Part shown: one piece after another, positions 52,834-61,800 of the stretch
How positions within the stretch are numbered: the first letter of the stretch is position 1
Layout: the number at the start of each line of letters is the position of its first letter
NCBI GenBank assembly: GCA_947500445.1
Contig: CANMSB010000003.1
Location: 186,001 to 250,000, forward strand
Origin: an uncultured Flavobacteriaceae bacterium
GTDB taxonomy: Bacteria > Bacteroidota > Bacteroidia > Flavobacteriales > Flavobacteriaceae
Length of the DNA stretch: 64,000 nucleotides
Direction: 5' to 3'
Program-made: the position numbers and the translations under genes
Notes under the pieces: model-generated
Database searches by the model: none
What the model was told of the DNA's origin: nothing
The model's input: only the letters and a program-made list of their open reading frames with translations

Positions 52834-55800
52834 ATGCTAACTATGGAAAAGACAATCAGCTTCTTGTTAGAGCTAAAATCGCTAGGGATCAGGGTAGCAG
52901 TGGAAAGCGGTAAGTTAATGGTAGACGCCCCCAAAGGCGTAATGACTGCAGAAATAGCCAAAAGTATCCAGCAAAACAAGCAGGCGATCATCGATAGTCT
53001 GCATCAAATATCCGATGGGCAGGGGCAAATGCCTGTATTTGAGAAAAACGAACAAGCAGGCTTATTGCCTTTATCCGATAATCAGGAACAGCTGTGGGTA
53101 GTAGGGCGGCTGGAAGGGCAAAACCCTCTCTACAACATTCCAACAGCCATTCGTCTTAAAGGGCATTTTGACCTACAGGCTGCACAAAAAGCATTAGAAG
53201 CCGTAGCACAACGCCATGAAGCATTGAGGGTCACCTTTCATCAAAACGACGATGGACAGGGGGTGCAGCAAGTACATGAAAAGCCGATCACCAATATCGC
53301 CTTTGAAGACCTGAGCCAACTGAAAGGTGCTGCGCAACAACAAGCCCTGGATCAGGAAATTGAGACATACACAACTGAGCCATTTGTACTCGAAAAGCTG
53401 CCATTGATGCGGGCTGCATGTATTAGGTTGGCGGAGGAAGAGCACGTGTTTTTGATGGTGATGCACCACATTATAGCGGACTATGGCACCATAGCCATCT
53501 TGCAACACGAGTTCAGCACGTTATACGATGGGGAGGTGACAGGCAAGCCTGCCCAATTGCCTCCTGTTCCATATCAGTATTCAGACTATGCCTTGTGGCA
53601 GCGCAAGTACATACAAACAGCAGCATTTAAACACAAATTACAGTTTTGGGAAAACCACCTGGCCGATGCCCCGGCCGTATTACAATTGCCTGCCGATAAG
53701 CAAAGGTCCATCAAGCGAAGCTATCAGGGAGGGAGTGTCAGCATTACCTGGGGGGCTGATTTGACGACCGCTATCAAAGCGCAAAGCACTGCCACACAAA
53801 CTACCTTATACATGGGCTTACAAGCGGCGCTTTCTGCCTTTTTGCACCGGTATTCGGGGCAAGCCCAAGTGGTAGTCGGCAGCTCGGCAGCCAATCGCAT
53901 GCCAGCTGAAACAGAAGGCATCATGGGGTTTTTCGTCAATATGCTCCCACTCAAAACAGACTTTGAAGGAGACCCGTCATTCAAACAGCATTTACAAAAT
54001 GTAAAAGCCATAAGCCTTGAGGCATTGCAAAACCAAGATGTACCCTTCCAAAAAATGCTGGAAACCCTCGAGGTAAAAAGAAATACGGGATATAGCCCGG
54101 TGTTTCAGGTAGTGCTCAACCTTCAAAACTACCAGGCAGACAATACCCTGATAATGAGCGGGTTGTCGATCACTCCGTATCCTTTATCAGGAAAGGTTGC
54201 CAAGTACGATATCACCTTTATTTTCAAAGAAGAGACCGAGGGGCTGAGTTTGTTAGTAGAGTACAGCACGAGCCTGTTTGAAGAAGCTACTATCAGACAA
54301 ATGGTAGACAGGTTTGAATACTTTGCCACAGAACTCACCGGCCAACCGGATACACCCATCACGCTGCTTCCCCTGGAATCCCCCGAAGAGACCGCAAAAC
54401 AATTGCTCGTCAATAATGTAAGCAATGACTATCCGGCGGATGCTTCTATTGCGGAGCTATTTGAAGCGCAAGCAGCAAAGTATCCAGACCATATTGCGAT
54501 TATTGAAAAGAGAAAATGGACGTATACAGAAGTCCATCAAGAGGCCAATAAGTTGGCTTTTTACCTGATAGAGAAAATAGGTGTCAAAAAAGGCGATCGG
54601 GTGGCTTTGCTACTAGACAGATCACCTGAAATGATTATCGGCATGTTGGCTGTGTTGAAGGCTGGGGCGCTATATGTTCCACTCGACCCGGCCCACCCAG
54701 AAAAACGTATCAGGCATATTATGGAGGCAGTTGCCCCCATAGTGATTCTGACAGTATCAGACTACAAGTTTGATTTTGATTACTTCGACGGCACACTATA
54801 TAAGTTTGACTTACAACAAGCCACACTAGAGACCCCCGCCAATAACCCAGAGGTAAGTGTCACAGGAGACGATCCATGCTATATTATGTACACCTCTGGC
54901 TCTACGGGTAACCCAAAAGGCGTGGTAGCGAAGCATCGCGGCGTAACAAGGCTGGTGAATAATACCAACTATGTAGAGATCAACCCCGATGATCGGTTGT
55001 TGGCACTTTCTAGTTATGCCTTCGATGGTTCCACCTTTGATATTTATGGTGCCTTGCTCAATGGAGCGGCACTGGTGATGCCCTCCAAAGAAGAGGTGTT
55101 GGAACTGCCCAAGCTTATGCAACGGGCTGTTGAAGCAGGGGTGACGTTGTTTTTTACGACCACAGCCTTGTTCAATACCTTGGTAGATACCCAGTTGGAA
55201 AGTCTTGGCGGGTTGAGGAAAATACTTTTTGGCGGGGAGCGTGCCAGCTTGTCGCAAATAGACAAATTTTTTAAAGCCTACGGACCGGGTATATTGACGC
55301 ATGTGTATGGTCCTACCGAAAACACCACCTTCTCTACTTGGTACCCAGTGGATTCGGTGAATATTGAGCATGGTAATTTGCCCATAGGCAAGCCCATCGC
55401 AAATTCCACCATGTACGTGGTGGACTCCCAAGGGCAATTGCAACCCAAGGGCTTAGTCGGCGAACTCTGGGTAGGAGGCGATGGTTTGGCTGCGGGTTAT
55501 TGGGCCAATGACGAAGGAACCAAGGAGCGATTCCTTCCGGATCCATTCGATCCCGGTCGAAAAGTGTACTGCACTGGCGACCTCGTATCGATGTTGCAAG
55601 ACGGCAATATTGAATTTATAGGCAGGGTAGACCAACAAGTCAAAATTAGGGGCTTCCGCATTGAACCAGATGAGATTGCCCACCAGATATCCCTGCACCC
55701 AGTCGTAAGCCAGGCCGTCGTCGTGGTCAGTGAAGTTGGAAACAGTCGGGAGCTATGGGGATATTATAGTGGAGAGAAAGCGGTGAGTGAACAGGCAATG

Positions 55801-58800
55801 AGGAAGTATTTGCAAGGGCAACTGCCTGAATATATGATTCCCGTAAGCCTAATGTCACTTGAAGCAATGCCCTTGAACCCAAATGGCAAGGTAGACAAAA
55901 AAGCCCTTCCGAAACCAGAGAAGGGGGGCGAACACAAAACGGCACTAAGTAAGCCGCCTGCTAGTGCAACAGAACAACTAGTTGCAGGAATATGGGAAGA
56001 TGAGCTATCTGTCCAAAATGTCATGAGAGGAGACAACTTCTTTTCATTGGGTGGGGATTCGATCAAAGCCATTCGGGTAATCGCGGCATTAAACCGGGCG
56101 ACCGACAGGGAGCTGGAAGTGAAAGATTTATTCTCACAACAGACATTGTCAGCATTTGCAGGGTTCATGGATGCACCGCCAGTCGATACAGGCCTGCCGG
56201 GCCGAGCGGATGCCGAGCAGTGGCTGCAAAGCTGGAAAAGCAACCTCAACAAAGGGGAAGGGAGTGATTACGACTTGCTCAGTAGTGCTGAAGACTACTA
56301 TCCGATAAGTGATATACAGTCAGGGATGTTGTTTTATACCCTGTATAACCCCGGCGGAGGTACCTATCATGTTCAGCAGTTTCACCATTGGGAGATGGCC
56401 AATTTTGACATCAGTCGATTCAAATCAGCCTATCGCATGCTGTTGGCCCGTCATGCCATATTCCGTACCAGTTTTCACCTGCAGGCTTTTGAAGAACCAT
56501 TGCAGGTAGTGCATAGTATGGAAGATTTGGAAGTCAACCTGACGTTTGAGTCACTGGAAACGCTGACAGAGCAAAGCCAAAAAGAGGCATTTACCAGTTA
56601 TATGAAAGAAGACCATCGGAAAGGTTTTGAAATAGACAAGCCTGGGCTGTTGCGCACAGGAGTTTTTGCCTTAGGAAATAACCAATACTCAATATTATTG
56701 ACGTTTCACCACGCGATCATGGATGGGTGGAGCGATGCCACCCTGATGGCGGAGCTGTGGAAAAACTATTTAGCACTTGAATCCACGCCAGACTATAAGC
56801 CCTTACCGCTGCCAGTAAGCTATCGTGATTACGTGCTGGATCAGTGGCGTTATCAGCAAGCACCTTTCGTACAGCAGTGGTGGGCTACCCATTTTGAAGG
56901 TTTTGAACGGATGCCCTTACCTTTTTACAAAAGGCCAAACCCTGAGTTGACGCAGCAAAAGCGAGGATATGGCTTTCCGATGCCACAGCAGACCATAGAC
57001 ACGGTTACGCAACTAGGCAAAGAACTCGGTTTTACCTTCAAGCAAGCCTCCCTGGCTGCTACCCTTGCCACACTTTACCACTACACCGGGCACCATGACC
57101 TAGTGATCGGTATGATGTCGCACGGCCGGCCTGAACTGCCTGAGGCAGAACGTATGATGGGGTGCTTTCTCAATTCGGTACCCGTGAGGGTCGCAGCCAG
57201 TTTTGACAGTGTGGGCCAATGGGTAAAATCCATTGGCGAACATATTGCCACACTGAAGAGCTACGATAAACTACCCCTGTTGCAAATCCAAAAGCTGGTC
57301 AAAGAAAGTAAGCACCTTGGCAACCCAATCTTTGATATCCTATTCAGCTATCTCGATTTTCATGTATTGCAGGAGAATGAGCATAAAGAGGGGCAACGTG
57401 ACAAAGCTGGTTCAATTGTTGACGGTACGGCCATCACCAATACCCACCTGGATATTGCGGTGGCACGGCAAGGAGAACAAGCCTTTTTGTCTTTTAATTA
57501 TGACTCAAACCTATTCAAGGAAGAAGAAATCAAGCAATTAGGGGATTGTTTCCTGCGGTTTATGGAAACACTTGCCCACAATCCCGATGAGGGGCTTACA
57601 TCCAGGAATTTATTGGGCGATGATGAAATCACGCGACTATTATCTTTACATGACCGTACGGAGAAGGCTTGGGACCAGGAGGCTACCCTGCTCAGCCACT
57701 TTCATACAGCTGTGATGGCGCATGATAGCCGGATAGCATTAGCCTTTGGTGATGAGGAGATCACCTATCGTGCACTAGACCAACAGTCTAACAGACTGGC
57801 ACATTTGTTACGAGAAAGGGGAGTAGGAGCTGAAAAGCCAGTGGGGATATTATTTGAACGTGGGGCTGATATGGTCGTGGCCATACTGGCAGTATTGAAA
57901 AGCGGCGGTGCATACCTACCGATAGACCCTTCTTTACCATCCGCAAGGATTGACTTCATCCTCAACGATGCACAGCCAACATTGGTCATTACCGATTGCA
58001 AAAGCACCCTCAATGATTTGTCCATAAGCAGTCAGCAATGGTTAATCCTTAAGGAAACTGAATGGGGGCACTATCCTGATAGTGCATTGGAGGTGACGGT
58101 AGCCCCAGACAATTTGGCCTATATCATTTATACCTCAGGCTCTACAGGCAAGCCAAAAGGCGTGGAAGTAGAACACCGCCAGGTGTCACGTCTATTATTT
58201 TGTGAAGGCTTCGACTTCGACTTTGGCCCCGAGGATGTATGGACACTGTTTCACTCGATCAGTTTCGACTTTTCTGTATGGGAACTTTGGGGGCCGCTAT
58301 TGCGGGGAGGCAAGTTGGTGGTTTTGCCTAAATCAACTACCCAAAATCCGACAGCACTGATGGATGCCCTGGTGCAATACCGGGTCACAGTGCTGAACCA
58401 GGTGCCGACTATATTTGGTCAACTATGGGGCGCTATAACAGCCAGTGATAGTCATCCGGCATTAGCCCTTCGCTATGTCATATTTGGCGGGGAAGCACTA
58501 CAGCCCTCTATGCTTGCGGGTTTTCACGCTCAATACCCCGACACCAGGTTGGTCAACATGTACGGCATTACCGAAACCACAGTCCACGTAACTTATAAAG
58601 AGATTGGTACAAGGGAGATATCGGAGGGTATTTCCAATATTGGGCGCGTACTGCCCAATCTGCGCATTTGCTTGTTGGGAGACAACAGGCAGTTGGTGGC
58701 ACAAGGAGCAGTGGGTGAAATAGTTATTGGCGGTGCTGGTTTGGCGCGTGGCTATCTCAACCGTCAAATGCTCACTGCCGAGCGGTTTGTACAAGACCCC

Positions 58801-61800
58801 TACCGGCCGGGCGAAAGGCTTTACCTAAGTGGCGACCTTGCTATGATTAACGAACTTGGCGAGTTGGTGTACATGGGGCGCAAAGACCAACAAGTAAAGG
58901 TGCGGGGATACCGTATCGAATTGGGCGAGATAACAGATGCCATGCTACAGTTGGATGGCGTGACAAGTGCGGCTACTTTGGTGCAGACAGACGATCAGGG
59001 AGATAAGACACTAATTGCCTATGTGACCGGGGAGGCTGCACTCAATGCCAATACGTTGAAAGCAGGAATGGAGGCCACGCTTCCACCGTATATGCTCCCA
59101 GCCCGATTCGTACGAATAGAAGCACTGCCCTATACCAGCAACGGCAAGCTAGATACCAAAGCCCTATCCCAGATAGAAGGGGAGCTACGTGGGACGAAAG
59201 ACTATGTAGGCCCGCGCAATGAAATAGAGAAACGCCTGGTGAAGGTTTGGGAACGGCAATTAGGGGTACAGGACATCGGCATTCGCGACAATTACTTTGT
59301 GCTGGGGGGCGACTCCATCAAGGTCATTAGGCTTGCCGGTGCCATCAAAGAGGCATTTGGCCAGGAATTGGAAATCAAGGCGATATTCCAGCACCCCACC
59401 ATCGAGCAACAAGCAGCATACCTGGGCGAGGCACAAACCAATGATAACCATCATGAAGCCTGGCTACAAAAACTAACCGATAACAAAGTGGCGATATTGG
59501 ACAATAGCCAATATGCCAAACGATTGCCACAAGGATGGGAAGATGTGTACCCTATGGCCGATATTGTACAAGGCATGTTTTTTCATATGCGACTCTACCC
59601 AGAGGCAGCGATGTACCATGACCAATTTTTCTACAGCTTCAAGGACGAAAACTTTAAACTCACACAGCTAATCAAGGCTTTTCAGATTCTCGTGTCACGT
59701 CATGAAATACTCCGTTCCAGCTTTTACCTTGATGGTTTTGCGCAGCCCATGCAAGTAGTGCATACGCCAACAATGGTGGACATAAGCATACCTATTCAAG
59801 ACTTGCAAGGCCAAAACGAAGAGCAACAGCAAGCAACGATGCAGGCATTTGCCCAGGCGGACCGCCAAAAACCGTTCGACGAGCGCGAAGCAGGCCTATG
59901 GAGACTTTGTGTATTCCAGACAGGCCAAGACTCCTATGTGTTGTTGAAAGCCATGCACCATGCCATAATAGATGGCTGGAGCAATGCGTCGCTGGTCACC
60001 GAACTGGCGATGGTACAAGCTCGTTTGGCCAAAGGAGATACAGACGGTTTGCCGCCCTTGAAGGCAAGCTACAAAGACTATGTGGCAGCCCAGTTACGCA
60101 TACAACAAGACGAAAGCGTACGCCAGTGGTGGACCGTTGAGTTGGAAAACTACGAGCGTACCCCTCTGCCATTGCAGAAGCAGGTGCGAAAGCTCCCTAC
60201 ACAGTTTCAAAAACACACGATACAGTGGGAGCTACCGGCAGATTTGACCCGCCAGATAGACGAGTGCGCACAACAAAAGGATATCAGTGTCAAAAACCTG
60301 CTGTTTGCAGCATTTGTACTGTTTATGCAGCGAAGTGTCAACCGACGCGAAGTGGCTGTTGGGATATTGAGTCATGGCCGTCCGCCAATAGCCGATGGCG
60401 ACAAAATCCTTGGCTGCTTCCTCAATTCGGTGACCTTCAGGAACGATGGGAAAGCCGATACAGTAGCCGATTTCTTGCAGGAAATCAATGCGAAATCAAA
60501 TGAGCTCAAGGGTTACGACCAACTGAGTCTCGCACAAATAGCAGGTATTGCCGGGGAAGAGACTCATGGGCAAAACCCATTGTTTGATACCCTGTTTACT
60601 TACCTGGATTTTCATGTGACTGGGCAGATAAAGGGGCTATTCGAAAGTGGTGGCCAAGACCCAGAGAGCTATACGCTTAACAATACGCTGTTTGACTTTG
60701 TGGCCTACAAAATGGACAGCAAACACCTACTACAATTTGTTGTACTCGAAGGGCTCTACGACAGTCATGAACTAGAGATGCTGCAACAAGCCTACCTAAT
60801 GATACTGGAACAGCTTGTGGCTGAAGAGAACCAGCAACTTGAAAATATTGCATGGATTACTGAGGGAGGGGTACCATTATCGGTATGGGAAGGACCAGGC
60901 CGACCGCGTGATTCACAGAACAATTGGCAGGAGGCTTTGAAACAAGCCGCCACAAAGTACCCGGAAAAACAAGCCCTGGTCAATGGTCAGGAAGTGGTCG
61001 GCTTCGGGGAGTTGGACAGTACATCAGCGCAGTGGGCTGCTTATCTAGTACACAAGCTGGGTGTTGAGGAAGGTGACGTGGTGGCAGTGGCCATGCCTAG
61101 AAGTATCGCGGCTGTTGTTAGTATTTTCGCAGTGATGAAGGCCGGTGCAGCTTTCTTGCCCATCGATGCAGACACACCAAAAGAACGCATACAGTTAATG
61201 ATCTCAGATGCTGGTGCCAGGTATATCATCTCCAACGATTTGTCGGAAATTACAGACGCAGACATCATCCGAACAGCAACGTTGTCAAGTCAATCAGGCC
61301 TTGAAACGACCGCATTAGCATACCAACCCACAAGGTTAGCTTACTTAATATATACCTCGGGCTCTACTGGCAAGCCCAAAGGCGTTAGGATTACGCATCG
61401 AAGCTTGCACAACTATTGGATATCTGCCAACGAAACTTACGTAAATCAGCAAAGTAGTGATGTGCCCGGTGCCCTGTTTACCTCCCTGGCGTTTGACCTT
61501 ACCATAACAGCACTATTGGGTACGATATTGAGAGGAGATACCTTACATATCTATACAGGTGAGGCCAGCGAAGAGTTGCCACACATTATGGCATCAGTAA
61601 GCCCTGTACGAATGGTAAAACTCACGCCTGCACACGTAACCATATTGGCTGATACAGGTATGAAGGGTAGCCTGGTAAAAACAGTGATTGTCGGCGGCGA
61701 TGTATTTACCGTAGCACAATACAAAGCTTTACAAATGATCGCCCCCCAGGCGGAGGTTTATAATGAGTACGGCCCCACAGAGGCCACCGTAGGCTGTATA

